A stretch of DNA of 64,000 bases from JBGSMF01 sp964651475 (GTDB lineage: Bacteria > Chloroflexota > Anaerolineae > Fen-1058): contig CAZYXV010000004.1 of the NCBI GenBank assembly GCA_964651475.1, positions 1 to 64,000 on the forward strand. The letters run 5' to 3'. The notes below the pieces were generated by a model. It worked only from the letters and a program-made list of their open reading frames with translations, had not been told where the DNA came from and did no database searches. Positions within the stretch are counted from its first letter, which is position 1. Each line of letters starts with the position of its first letter. Made by a program: the position numbers and the translations under genes. Positions 1 to 7,696 of this stretch are shown here, piece by piece.

Positions 1-3
1 TCA

Positions 4-49
4 TGTCATGCATGCGCTGTCGGTAAAATGTCACGCATGCGCTGTCGGT
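4..49. repeat. Two near-identical 21-bp direct repeats
   Basis: The 21-mer at 4-24 is repeated at 29-49 with one mismatch (period 25 bp); the shared core is CATGCGCTGTCGGT. The second copy touches the stop codon of the DUF5615 gene. The window edge hides whether more units lie to the left, so this may be the end of a longer tandem array. Confidence 0.55.
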
Positions 50-300
50 TAGCACTTATCCAATGTGCAGGCAATAATGCCGGCGTGTCTTTTCCCCTCA
101 CAATGCAACCGAATAAAATGCTTGCGATTAATAGTCAACAAAGCGCGTCCCTCAGCTTGCGCAAATGTCAATACGCTCTCGTCTGACATCGCTTGCCCAG
201 CCTGCCCGGTTTCCTGGATGGTCAACACATCGTGTCTCAATTGCCGCAAGACCTCGACAACGGGAAACGGAAAATTTTCGTTAGAGTACAACTTGGCCAT
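49..300 (-). CDS. DUF5615 PIN-like toxin (COG4634)
   Basis: An 83-residue protein with the layout of the DUF5615 PIN-like family: an N-terminal NENFPFPVVEVLRQLRHDV segment (DEN-type acidic site, here NEN), then SDESVLTFAQAEGRALLTINRKHF, the usual conserved core. Family members are taken to be small ribonuclease toxins paired with DUF433 antitoxins. The first acidic residue usually seen (D of DEN) is N here, so activity may be reduced. The ATG shares one base with the TGA of the upstream DUF433 gene (TGATG), indicating translational coupling. The function is inferred from family and context. Confidence 0.8.
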   Translation of the reverse strand: MAKLYSNENFPFPVVEVLRQLRHDVLTIQETGQAGQAMSDESVLTFAQAEGRALLTINRKHFIRLHCEGKRHAGIIACTLDKC

Positions 301-638
301 CAGGCTTCCTCGTTCTCGCGAATTTGCCGCTCGATCTCATCGGAATGTGTCCGATAATACCCCCACGCGTTCACCAAGTCTTCAGCGCGTAAAGTGGGAT
401 AACTATGCAACAAATCCGCCTCACTCATGCCTAAACGTTTGGCCTGCACCAATACCCAGACAGGAATACGAGTACGCACAATACGTGGCTCACCGCCGCA
501 TACGTTCGGATCGCTATCAATGCCAGGAAAAGCATCGCCGAGATCGCGCACCACCCACTGAAGTACTTGGGCTTTTTCGGCGCGGCTCATTGCGCCTAAA
601 ATTTTCTCGGCCTCTCGAACAATGTCCATATCTATCAC
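300..638 (-). CDS. DUF433 antitoxin (COG2442)
   Basis: A 112-residue protein. The C-terminal part carries the DUF433 signature: GIDSDPNVCGGEPRI, then RTRIPVWVLVQAKRLGMS, then YPTLRAEDLVNAWGYYRTH. DUF433 is a small winged-helix-like DNA-binding domain that acts as the antitoxin of DUF5615 partners. The first 40 residues form an extra helical region (VREAEKILGAMSRAEKAQVLQW) seen in longer members. It lies directly upstream of the DUF5615 gene with a one-base overlap, the usual antitoxin-toxin order. Confidence 0.85.
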   Translation of the reverse strand: MIDMDIVREAEKILGAMSRAEKAQVLQWVVRDLGDAFPGIDSDPNVCGGEPRIVRTRIPVWVLVQAKRLGMSEADLLHSYPTLRAEDLVNAWGYYRTHSDEIERQIRENEEA

Positions 639-689
639 CTTCCTTGTGCTTTTATCCCTGCTTCACAAGAAGCGCCCAATAGGGGCGGT

Positions 690-1100
690 TCACCCTTTGA
701 TTCTCCATTCAACATTTCGGCGCGTTTCATCAAGCCATAAAATGTGCCTCGTTGCTTCTTTGGCTGCGTAGTAATAGCCTACGGGTACGGACTCGACATT
801 ATCCCAACCAATCGTTTGCAATACAAACGTTACCCCAAGAAGTGGATAGAAATCAAACGAGATCAACATATCCAGTATGCCATCCAGAACCAAAGTATCG
901 TAATTGCAGTTCTCAGGCCAAATCACTGTAGACCTGAATGAGAAAGTGTCGGATGGACTTGCTGCAAGTGTTACTTCTCCGTAAATGAAACGAGTGCTGG
1001 TAAACACTCGGTGAGTATGTTTTGCTGTCTTTGGCTCACGCAGGTAGGCATATTTTTCGGAGAGTTTTCTGGCAAGCCAATGCTGAATTTCATCCATCAT
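690..1100 (-). CDS. Hypothetical protein, 136 aa
   Basis: I do not recognise the family. The protein is soluble, with no signal peptide or membrane segment. It begins with a helical, charged N-terminus (MMDEIQHWLARKLSEKYAYL), followed by alternating beta-like segments and a C-terminal WLDETRRNVEWRIKG. It lies 51 bp upstream of the toxin-antitoxin pair on the same strand. Base use resembles less GC-rich, possibly acquired DNA: the codons are noticeably AT-richer than in the response regulator beside it. That could fit an accessory island at the left edge, but this is an impression, not a measurement. Confidence 0.6.
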   Translation of the reverse strand: MMDEIQHWLARKLSEKYAYLREPKTAKHTHRVFTSTRFIYGEVTLAASPSDTFSFRSTVIWPENCNYDTLVLDGILDMLISFDFYPLLGVTFVLQTIGWDNVESVPVGYYYAAKEATRHILWLDETRRNVEWRIKG

Positions 1101-1149
1101 CGTTCACGCGGAAGAATGTTGTGCCATTGTAGCCTGTGAGAGTGGCCTC

Positions 1150-2490
1150 TCACGAACTGGACGAGTCACCCGGCGTCCCGCCCAATTGACCCACATCGCC
1201 CAGCAGGCCAAGCTTTAGCGCTTCTTCGAACGATAGCATCTCGGCTGGTTCGCCGGAAGGCGGTTCCGCGGGCTGCTCTGGCGGGGGCTGGCTTTCCATC
1301 ACCCCACCCAGGTCCCCCAACAAGCCAAGCTTCATAGCTTCCTCAAATGACATGGTTTCCACCGGTTCGCTGGGAGGCGCCTCGACTGGCGTGGCCGGGG
1401 TTTCTGCCTCGGCCGTCTCTGGCTCGGGGGATTTCGCCATCATGGTCACCAGGTCGCCCAACAAGCCCTTGGACATGGCCTCTTCAAACGTGAGCGTGTG
1501 CATCGCTTGCGGCGGCGCGGCTTGCGCCTCGGTCAATTCCTGGCGGAATACATTTTCGGTTTGCTGAGATAATTCTTGCCGCAATTCTTCCCGGGTCGGC
1601 AGCACCGGCTCGGCGGATGGCTTGCGGGGCATTTTTTCCAGCGCGCGCGCGGCGGTCCTTTCGATATCGGTGGCCGCCTTTTTGGCGTACAGCCACACCG
1701 CGCCTTGCTTGATGTGTGTGGGCACCACCAGCACCAGGAACAAACCTTGCCCCAGGCTGGCCGTGTATACGCTCAGACGCTGGCCTTCCAGGTAGTTTAG
1801 GGCGAACGATTGAACTTCACCCAGCCGCCTGGCCAATTCCGTCGTTGCCATCCGTCCGCTGACGATCAACGAGGCCAGCCCCGGCAAGTCGGCGTCATTG
1901 ACTGTGCCCTTGGCGGCGATCACGTAGCCAGCTTCTTCCAACAACAGCACCGATTCGGCCATAATCTGCGCTCGCAACTCAGCCAGCGTGCGCTCAATCT
2001 CGGCCAGGTCGCCCGGAGAAAAGATATAGAGGCGCGGCTGTTTCTGGGCCGAGCCTGCCGGCGCTTGCGCGCTGGCCGTCTCGAGCAAGGGCGCCGCCGT
2101 CTCCATAAACTGGAGCTTTCTAAGCTCGCGCCGGACGACTTCGATCACCTCGTTGACCGAGAAGGGCTTTTTGAGATAATCGGCCACGCCGGCGCGCATG
2201 GCGGCAATGACGCTATCCATATCGCCAAAACCGGTCAAAATGATGACAGGCAAAGATGGGGCGCTCACCTTGACTTTTTTGAGCAGGTCAATGCCGCTCA
2301 TGCCGCTCATCTTTAGATCGGTCAAGATGAGGTCAATCTTGGCGCTTTCCATGATTTGCAGCGCGCGCTCGCCGCTGGGCGCCGTGCGCACAGCATAACC
2401 GTTTATCATCAGCAAATCGCGCAACGCCCTGCAGATCGCTTCGCTATCGTCAACGACCAAAATGTTAGGGGGTGTTTTTTCGTCAACCAT
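1150..2490 (-). CDS. Response regulator with roadblock domain and triple FEEA-GLLGD tail
   Basis: A 446-residue, three-part protein. Residues 8-125 are a CheY-like receiver (VVDD at 12-15, phosphoacceptor D58 in LTDLK, T86, K108). Residues 155-285 resemble a roadblock/LC7 domain of the MglB type, a dimerising regulator of small GTPases. The C-terminal 115 residues are Pro/Glu-rich and probably disordered, but carry one motif three times: LTFEEAMSKGLLGDL (333-347), MSFEEAMKLGLLGDL (380-394) and LSFEEALKLGLLGDV (419-433). No output DNA-binding domain is present, so it probably acts through protein contacts. No GTPase or kinase partner lies next to it. The start at 2490 follows GGAG. Confidence 0.85.
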   Translation of the reverse strand: MVDEKTPPNILVVDDSEAICRALRDLLMINGYAVRTAPSGERALQIMESAKIDLILTDLKMSGMSGIDLLKKVKVSAPSLPVIILTGFGDMDSVIAAMRAGVADYLKKPFSVNEVIEVVRRELRKLQFMETAAPLLETASAQAPAGSAQKQPRLYIFSPGDLAEIERTLAELRAQIMAESVLLLEEAGYVIAAKGTVNDADLPGLASLIVSGRMATTELARRLGEVQSFALNYLEGQRLSVYTASLGQGLFLVLVVPTHIKQGAVWLYAKKAATDIERTAARALEKMPRKPSAEPVLPTREELRQELSQQTENVFRQELTEAQAAPPQAMHTLTFEEAMSKGLLGDLVTMMAKSPEPETAEAETPATPVEAPPSEPVETMSFEEAMKLGLLGDLGGVMESQPPPEQPAEPPSGEPAEMLSFEEALKLGLLGDVGQLGGTPGDSSSS

Positions 2491-2512
2491 CGCACTCTCC
2501 TCGATGACAAAC

Positions 2513-2878
2513 TCACGCCGTCATTGTCGCGCGAACGGCGAAAACGATGATCAGGAACGATGCCACGCCGTGGACCAAACTCTCGCGCCGCGCGCCGCGG
2601 CCTTGCGCATACACGTACGCCGTCGGCCAGGCCAGGGCGGCCAGCACGCCGTACAACGGATGCACGCTGTGGGCCGGGTGTTCGCCGGCAATGAGCATGA
2701 TTAGCCCAGCCAGTCCCTGAACAATCACCAACACTGCACCCACAACCAGCGCGCCCCAATAATTGCCCAATGCAGCTTGTCCGCGCCACAGACCCCATAC
2801 TCTCCACACCGCGCACGCCAGCGCAAACACCAGTATGGCGCTGGGCAACCGGCCATGGAGCACGCTCAAAAATTCCAT
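2513..2878 (-). CDS. Small four-helix membrane protein
   Basis: A 121-residue protein starting MEFLSVLHGRLPS. It has about four hydrophobic helices: SAILVFALACAVWRVWGL, YWGALVVGAVLVIVQGLAGLIML, a segment around LYGVLAALAWPTAYVYAQ, and a final LVHGVASFLIIVFAVRA. The order and the conserved His residues (HGRLP near the start, HPLYG in the middle, HGVASF late) recall small cytochrome b561-like or DUF420-type proteins, but I cannot assign it. The start was placed at 2878, where GGAGG precedes the ATG; the longer open frame upstream lacks a ribosome site. It lies 22 bp upstream of the response regulator and is probably cotranscribed. Confidence 0.65.
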   Translation of the reverse strand: MEFLSVLHGRLPSAILVFALACAVWRVWGLWRGQAALGNYWGALVVGAVLVIVQGLAGLIMLIAGEHPAHSVHPLYGVLAALAWPTAYVYAQGRGARRESLVHGVASFLIIVFAVRATMTA

Positions 2879-2975
2879 CGTTCCTCCCACGCGTATCTCC
2901 CTTATTTTATCACACTTGAAAAATAAATGGGGATGACGGGATGTGAAAAGTGGCGCGCGCTGGCGCGCCAGACAA

Positions 2976-3006
2976 AAAGGCAAAGTCCTTGTGGGGCTTT
3001 GCCTTT
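2976..3006 (-). terminator. Intrinsic terminator after the OsmC gene
   Basis: A perfect 10-bp stem AAAGGCAAAG / CTTTGCCTTT with an 11-nt loop. On the minus strand the stem is followed by TTTTTGTC. It lies between the OsmC gene and the membrane-protein gene, so it should separate those transcripts. Confidence 0.7.
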
Positions 3007-3033
3007 GTTGGTAGTTTAGCGCCAGGTTTAGAG

Positions 3034-3096
3034 CCTATCCGAAAACCTGTCGAAAGCCTTTGCTTTTCAGAGCGAGAAACGGGGTTTTCCGATAGG
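3034..3096. repeat. 63-bp palindromic repeat element
   Basis: Terminal inverted repeats CCTATCCGAAAACC (3034-3047) and GGTTTTCCGATAGG (3083-3096) match at 13 of 14 positions. The element abuts the end of the OsmC gene. The form is that of a small non-autonomous interspersed repeat. No second copy was seen in this window. Confidence 0.55.
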
Positions 3097-3099
3097 TCC

Positions 3100-3501
3100 T
3101 TATCTTTCAGCGATGTGCGTCTCGATCTTGAAGGCGGGTGGATGCTCCATGTGTTTTTTCACCGCGCACAGTTGCGCAGACTTGATGAGCGCCGGGGCAT
3201 ATTCGGCGGGAAAGTCCGGCGGCAAAAAGATATCCAGATTGATGCGGCCCACCAACCGCGTGGCAGGGTCTGTTTCCATGCTCTGCCGGATGCGGATACC
3301 TTCAGTGGAAATATTCCGCTGCCGGCAAAAGCCCAGCACATAGATTCCGGCGCATGTGCCGATAGAAGCCAGGAAAAGCGCGAACGGCGTGGGAGCCGAT
3401 CCTTCACCCCCACCCTGAGGAGGTTGGTCGGTCTTGACGACAAGCCCGTCAAATGCCGCGTCTACACGCGCGCCGCCTGGAAAGCTGATTTCCATTTCCA
3501 T
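3100..3501 (-). CDS. OsmC/Ohr-family peroxiredoxin-like protein
   Basis: A 133-residue OsmC-fold protein. The two conserved cysteines are visible in GTCAGIYVLGFCRQ and in SAQLCAVKKHME, the usual positions for the thiol pair that reduces organic hydroperoxides. The segment EGIRIRQSMETDPATRLVGRINLDIFLPPDFP is the family's central beta region. The start at 3501 (MEMEISFPGG) follows AAGGAG at good spacing; the longer frame begins with a TTG inside that ribosome site and is unlikely. The gene is monocistronic, with a terminator downstream. The substrate is unknown. Confidence 0.85.
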   Translation of the reverse strand: MEMEISFPGGARVDAAFDGLVVKTDQPPQGGGEGSAPTPFALFLASIGTCAGIYVLGFCRQRNISTEGIRIRQSMETDPATRLVGRINLDIFLPPDFPAEYAPALIKSAQLCAVKKHMEHPPAFKIETHIAER

Positions 3502-3567
3502 GAGTATCTCCTTCAATTTGAATGATCTTAGGGATGCGGAAGAAAATAATTATCCCAATGTCGCCGC

Positions 3568-3640
3568 GTAGGAGCACCTTTTAGGCGCGACTATCGCGCC
3601 CAGCCTGTCCTGGCCGACAGGCCAGGGAGGGCGCTCCTAC
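3568..3640. repeat. 73-bp inverted-repeat element (GTAGGAGC ends)
   Basis: Ends GTAGGAGC (3568-3575) and GCTCCTAC (3633-3640) are perfect inverted repeats. Internal hairpins include GGCGCGACTATCGCGCC and a CCTG..CAGG block. It sits between the OsmC gene and the 3' end of the FAD/Fe-S gene. It is probably an interspersed palindromic repeat and could also act as a terminator. Confidence 0.55.
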
Positions 3641-3678
3641 GGGAATTTCGGGACAGTTTATTTTTTCCACGTCCCTTA

Positions 3679-6600
3679 TTAGACGCTCGCCTTGTGGCCG
3701 TTGCCATTCCTGCCGCGCAGGTAATCAATCATCGGCTGCGTGACCAGCGGCACCACGTCGCCAATCATGTGTGGCATCAGGTTGTCCATCACCTTGGGCA
3801 TAAGCTCCGGCATTTGCTCTGCCATATAGTCGGGCATGGGAATGCGTTCGCCCACCCGCTTCAACATTGTGGGCATCACCTTGGGCATCATCATCGGCAG
3901 CAGGCGCGGAAAGATAATCGGGAACATTGGCTTCATCAAGTCTAACGCGCCAGGTATTTTGCCCATCGCACGCATCATCGGCCCCATCCCAAACGGCATG
4001 GCGTCAATGAGTTCTGGCCACATCGTGCCCATCAAATCGGCAAAGCCCTGCGGCGTCATCAGCGCGATCATTGCCTCAAACACCGCCCACTGCGCTTTGA
4101 CCTCCGGGTGCGGGTCGGGAAAGTCATAGCCCAGCGCCGACGACGCAAAGCGCGCCAGGTCAACCACTTCTATCGGCACATTCTTTTTATCGCGGCTCAC
4201 GCGCAGTTGAAACTCGCAGCACGGGCACAACGCCAGCACCTTTTCCGCGCCGACCTCGACCGCCTCATCCAGCCGCGTCTTGCCGATTTCGGCGGCTACC
4301 GGCGGTTCTTTGATGAGCGTGAGCACAGACCCACAGCAGTGGGCATCCTGGTGGTGATGCGTCATTTCGACCAAGTTCACGTTGGGAATGGCCTTGATCA
4401 AATCGCGCGGCGGCTCGTACACGCCCGACACGCGCCCGATGTGGCACGAATCGTGCCAGGCCACCGTGACCGGCTGAATCTCGTTGGCCGGAAACTGGAA
4501 TTCGCTCGCCTTGATTTTGTCGGATACAATCTCGCTATAGTGTTTGGCCGTGATGCCGTATTCGATGCCGAGCTTTCCGGCCCATTCCGGGTAAGCGTGC
4601 CGCCACATCATATCGCACGCCGGGCAAGAGCAAATCACAGTGTCCGCGCCGGCTTCTTTCACCGCCGCAATGTTTTTCTTCATCGTCTCGACAAACAGAT
4701 CCCACTTGCCGGCCACCAGCATCGGTGTAGCGCAGCAGCTTTCCTTTTCGCCCAGGTACGTAAAATCCACCCCGACCGCGTCTAGCAGCCGCACGCTGGC
4801 CATACCAATATCGTGTTCTACGTAGCTGGCGGTGCAGCCGGCAAAATAGACATTCTTGGCCTTGTGGGTTGGGCCGTGCCTGGCCTCCAAATCCTTGGGG
4901 AACCACGCGGCGCGGTCCTTGCGATAGCCGGCCCAGATATCGCCTTCGGCGTGAAGCGCGGCCCCCATCATTTCAAAAGGCGGGAAGGTCATGTGTTTGT
5001 CTTCTTCGATCAATTTGCCGCGCAGCTTCATCCACGATGGCTCAATGGGCAGCGCCGCCGAGCAGCGCAGGTTGCACAACTCGCAGGTGGTACAGACTAG
5101 AAAAGTGTCCACCATTTTTTGATCCCAGTCCTCGCGGCCTTCTATGTATTCGCGCAGCCAGTACCATTTGCCGCGCGGGGACTGGCTTTCCCAGCCGCGC
5201 CCGTAGAACTGGTCGCACTCGGTGAGGCAGTAACCGCACTGCGAACAACTGTAGGCATACCAGGCCACGTCGGCGGGAATGCCGCGCACGGGCGCGGTGG
5301 GCCGCTCGCCTACTTGCGTGATGACGTAATTGCCAAAGGGACGCGCCAATGGCTCAAACGCCATCGCCACATTGAGCGCCATACCGGCCAGTCCGTTGCC
5401 AATGACCTTGCCGGGGTTGAAGAGACCCTTGGGATCCACCTGGCGCTTGAAGGACTTTAATCTGCTAACGCGATCTTCGCCCAGGATTTGCTTGGCCTTG
5501 CTAGTGAAATACAGTCCGGTCGAATAGGCCCCCCCGCCGTGCTTTTCGGCAATCTTGATGATCGTCAGCGTGAGAGCAAAGACAAAGTTGTACGAGAATT
5601 TGCGCTGGTCGCTGGGGATAAAGCCCAGGATGACGACTTCGGGCTGGCCGTTTTTGCCCTCGCGGATGATGACGCCTTCCTTGACGATGGGTTGATCTAC
5701 CTTGTGCTCAATTTCGGTCATCACGTCGCCCAGCGAAGTCAGGGGAATGACGACCTCGGCCGGCACCAGGCTGGGCCCCAGGCGCTTGACGATCATCAAC
5801 TTGAAGCGATGTTTCCACTCGTGGTGGGCAATTCGTTCGCTCAGAACCTCGGCTTCGCACGGTCGTATTAATTCTGGCAGTTTGTCCACTACGGCGGCGT
5901 GGTCTTTTTTGCGGAAGGTGAAGGTGATGATGTACGAAGCTGGCAGCAGCACGCGCTCTTCAACTGGATGGCCATAATGTTCTTGCAGCGGCGCGCGGTT
6001 TTTCATCTCGGCCATGCGCGGGTTGATAAAGATGATTGACCAGATGGGCAATTTGGCATCTACAATCGCCTGCATCAATTTTTGGGCGTCGTGCGCGTCA
6101 GGACAGCCGATAGAGATCACATCCAGTTCCTCCAGCGGCATCACGCGCAGCGTCACCTGGCTGATGAGGCCAGTGATACCTTCCGCCTCAGAAATCAAAT
6201 CGAGGCCGGGGCCGCTGTATTCCTTCACAGAGCCGTCGGGCAGCACCACGCGCGCACTGGTGACATTGTCACGGAACCAGCCTGACTCATACGAACCAAT
6301 GCCCGCGCCGCCTTGCGCCAGCCAGCCGCCCACAGTAGAGGAAGGGTAGCTGGTAGGATAGAGGCGCAAGGTCAAATTGTGCTTGGCCAGCTCCTTGTCC
6401 AGCTTTTCCCACACCATACCGGCTTCGACGGTGACCGTTTGAGCTTGCTCATCCACACTGATGATGTGATTTAGCCTGTAAAAATCCACTACCAGGCCCT
6501 GTTTAACCGGCACCGCGCCGCCATAGCCCGACGAGGCAAACCCGCGTGGGGTAAGTGGAATATTGTTTTGCCGCGCCCACTTGACCAGCTCGACCAGTTC

Positions 6601-6777
6601 GGCTTCTGATTCGGGCTGCACCACCGCGTCAGGGATTGTATCGCCGATGAGCGGCTTGAACAGGCTGGGCATGGCGGCGATGTCGTGCCCGTACAGCTTG
6701 CGCTCCACCCGCTCAAAGTTGACGCGGCTGCCAAAGGTCTTTTCAAGAAAAACTCGCTGTTGAGTGCTGATACTCAT
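3679..6777 (-). CDS. FAD-linked oxidase / Fe-S (CCG domain) fusion with Met-Pro-rich tail
   Basis: A 1032-residue fusion. Residues 45-215 are an FAD-binding type-4 domain (PRGFASSGYGG, YPSSTVGGWLAQGGAGIGSYE) and 220-460 the FAD-oxidase C domain, as in GlcD and D-lactate dehydrogenases. Residues 511-521 and 562-572 hold two CxxCxxCxxxC [4Fe-4S] motifs. Two CCG domains follow (C648, C681-C682, C717/C721; C778, C814-C815, C851-C854), as in GlcF, GlpC, LutA and HdrB. It probably oxidises a 2-hydroxyacid and passes electrons to a membrane acceptor. Residues 900-1020 form a tail with about two dozen Met and many Pro (MPFGMGPMM, LLPMMMPKVMP), unusual for the family and perhaps a membrane or partner anchor. 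It follows the ArsR gene by 23 bp. Confidence 0.85.
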   Translation of the reverse strand: MSISTQQRVFLEKTFGSRVNFERVERKLYGHDIAAMPSLFKPLIGDTIPDAVVQPESEAELVELVKWARQNNIPLTPRGFASSGYGGAVPVKQGLVVDFYRLNHIISVDEQAQTVTVEAGMVWEKLDKELAKHNLTLRLYPTSYPSSTVGGWLAQGGAGIGSYESGWFRDNVTSARVVLPDGSVKEYSGPGLDLISEAEGITGLISQVTLRVMPLEELDVISIGCPDAHDAQKLMQAIVDAKLPIWSIIFINPRMAEMKNRAPLQEHYGHPVEERVLLPASYIITFTFRKKDHAAVVDKLPELIRPCEAEVLSERIAHHEWKHRFKLMIVKRLGPSLVPAEVVIPLTSLGDVMTEIEHKVDQPIVKEGVIIREGKNGQPEVVILGFIPSDQRKFSYNFVFALTLTIIKIAEKHGGGAYSTGLYFTSKAKQILGEDRVSRLKSFKRQVDPKGLFNPGKVIGNGLAGMALNVAMAFEPLARPFGNYVITQVGERPTAPVRGIPADVAWYAYSCSQCGYCLTECDQFYGRGWESQSPRGKWYWLREYIEGREDWDQKMVDTFLVCTTCELCNLRCSAALPIEPSWMKLRGKLIEEDKHMTFPPFEMMGAALHAEGDIWAGYRKDRAAWFPKDLEARHGPTHKAKNVYFAGCTASYVEHDIGMASVRLLDAVGVDFTYLGEKESCCATPMLVAGKWDLFVETMKKNIAAVKEAGADTVICSCPACDMMWRHAYPEWAGKLGIEYGITAKHYSEIVSDKIKASEFQFPANEIQPVTVAWHDSCHIGRVSGVYEPPRDLIKAIPNVNLVEMTHHHQDAHCCGSVLTLIKEPPVAAEIGKTRLDEAVEVGAEKVLALCPCCEFQLRVSRDKKNVPIEVVDLARFASSALGYDFPDPHPEVKAQWAVFEAMIALMTPQGFADLMGTMWPELIDAMPFGMGPMMRAMGKIPGALDLMKPMFPIIFPRLLPMMMPKVMPTMLKRVGERIPMPDYMAEQMPELMPKVMDNLMPHMIGDVVPLVTQPMIDYLRGRNGNGHKASV

Positions 6778-6800
6778 TTGTCCCCCTTGTTCGCTTTCTA

Positions 6801-7136
6801 CTAGTCTACTTTTAACCCTTTCACCAATTGCGCCTGGCGGGCCAGTTGATCGGCCAGCACCCCGCGCATCAAATCCAAAGCTTGAATGATTCGCTCGTCG
6901 GCCAGGCTGTAGATGACGCTTGAGCCGTCCCGCTCGGTGTTGACCATGCCGCGCTCGCGCAGCACCTTGAGGTGGCGCGAGATCAGGGGTTGGCTCTGTC
7001 CGGTAGCCTTGACCAGATCATTGACGTTGCTCGATTCTTCGGACAAGATATACAGGATCACAATCCGCGTCGGGTCTGCCAGCGCCTGGCAAATCTGCGC
7101 GTGCAGTTGCCGGATTTCAGCCGTCTGTGGTCGCAT
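6801..7136 (-). CDS. ArsR-family transcriptional repressor
   Basis: A 111-residue winged-helix protein: CQALADPTRIVILYILSEESSNVNDLVKATGQSQPLISRHLKVLRERG is the ArsR helix-turn-helix, and NTERDGSSVIYSLAD the wing. The typical metal-site ELCVC motif in the recognition helix is absent (NDLVKATG instead), so it probably senses something other than arsenite-type metals. It is the first gene of an operon with the FAD/Fe-S oxidoreductase, and a long inverted repeat lies in its promoter, so autoregulation together with the oxidoreductase is likely. Confidence 0.9.
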   Translation of the reverse strand: MRPQTAEIRQLHAQICQALADPTRIVILYILSEESSNVNDLVKATGQSQPLISRHLKVLRERGMVNTERDGSSVIYSLADERIIQALDLMRGVLADQLARQAQLVKGLKVD

Positions 7137-7152
7137 AACGCACCTCGTTTGT

Positions 7153-7190
7153 TATAATAGCATATAAACATAGACGTATATGCTATTATA
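7153..7190. promoter_or_regulatory. Probable ArsR operator (14-bp perfect inverted repeat)
   Basis: TATAATAGCATATA (7153-7166) and TATATGCTATTATA (7177-7190) form a perfect inverted repeat with a 10-nt spacer, 17-54 bp upstream of the ArsR start. AT-rich dyads of this kind are typical ArsR operators. The arms contain TATAAT-like hexamers on both strands, so binding would block a promoter. Confidence 0.8.
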
Positions 7191-7220
7191 GAGTATACTC
7201 CCTTCAGCTTCGATTTTCTA

Positions 7221-7234
7221 GTGACATGTGTCAC
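7221..7234. promoter_or_regulatory. Possible regulator site GTGACA-TG-TGTCAC
   Basis: A 6-bp-arm dyad GTGACATGTGTCAC lies 85-98 bp upstream of the ArsR start, just beyond the main operator. It could be a CRP/FNR-type site. It was found by eye only, and no known consensus matches exactly. The rest of 7235-7390 shows nothing I can support. Confidence 0.25.
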
Positions 7235-7390
7235 TCGAAACGGGTGAGGTTGGGGCAACCCGTCCGCACAGGAGAATGGTCTTTCTGGTCACGCCTCTTC
7301 TCCCACGGCTAATGTTTCCATCCGATGCAAGGCTTGCATGCCAGCCTGCGCCGCAGCACTGTACGCTGCGGGGTGGGCGTTCTAACAATC

Positions 7391-7561
7391 ACTACCATGG
7401 AAGGCTTCTGGTCGCTCCTGCGTTCTTGGCTACGACCGCATCGTGGTATCTCGCAAGAGAAATTACCGTGGTACTTGGGTTTCTTTGAGTTCGCGCACAA
7501 CGTTCGACGCCGCGGCAAAGCTTTGCTGCACGCTCTCCTTGCCGCGCTTGTAGCTCCTTGA
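7391..7561 (+). pseudogene. IS1595-family (ISXO2-like) transposase relic
   Basis: Only the last ~55 codons of the transposase remain: MEGFWSLLRSWLRPHRGIS then LPWYLGFFEFAHNVRRRGKALLHALL, the conserved C-terminal end of ISXO2-like DDE transposases (the E is in VEGFW, here MEGFW). The catalytic D residues and zinc-ribbon N-terminus are missing; sequence upstream in this frame is unrelated. The relic directly abuts a truncated acetyltransferase on the other strand, suggesting an old insertion followed by decay. Confidence 0.75.
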
Positions 7562-7567
7562 AACCAA

Positions 7568-7687
7568 TTAAGAGCCTAATTCAATGATCAAACGAGCAAT
7601 GGCAGGAATATGGGTTTCGGTTGCCGGGCGGACGGTGAGTGTAGATTTATCTGCTTTGCCAGAAAATTCGCGTTGACTTGTGTTCAT
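7568..7687 (-). pseudogene. Truncated GNAT acetyltransferase (N-terminus only)
   Basis: A 39-codon frame starting MNTSQREFSGKADK and reading TLTVRPATETHIPAIARLI, which is the first strand and helix of a GNAT acetyltransferase. It then stops 7 bp from the transposase relic on the opposite strand. An AAAGG site precedes its ATG, and it begins 10 bp after the larger acetyltransferase gene. The rest of the domain is gone, most simply through the IS1595-type insertion. Confidence 0.6.
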
Positions 7688-7696
7688 AACGACCTT

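Noticed and set aside
3694..5460. Long plus-strand open frames opposite the FAD/Fe-S gene
   Set aside because: They are His/Arg/Gly-rich shadows of a real gene with clear domains on the minus strand, and they lack ribosome sites.
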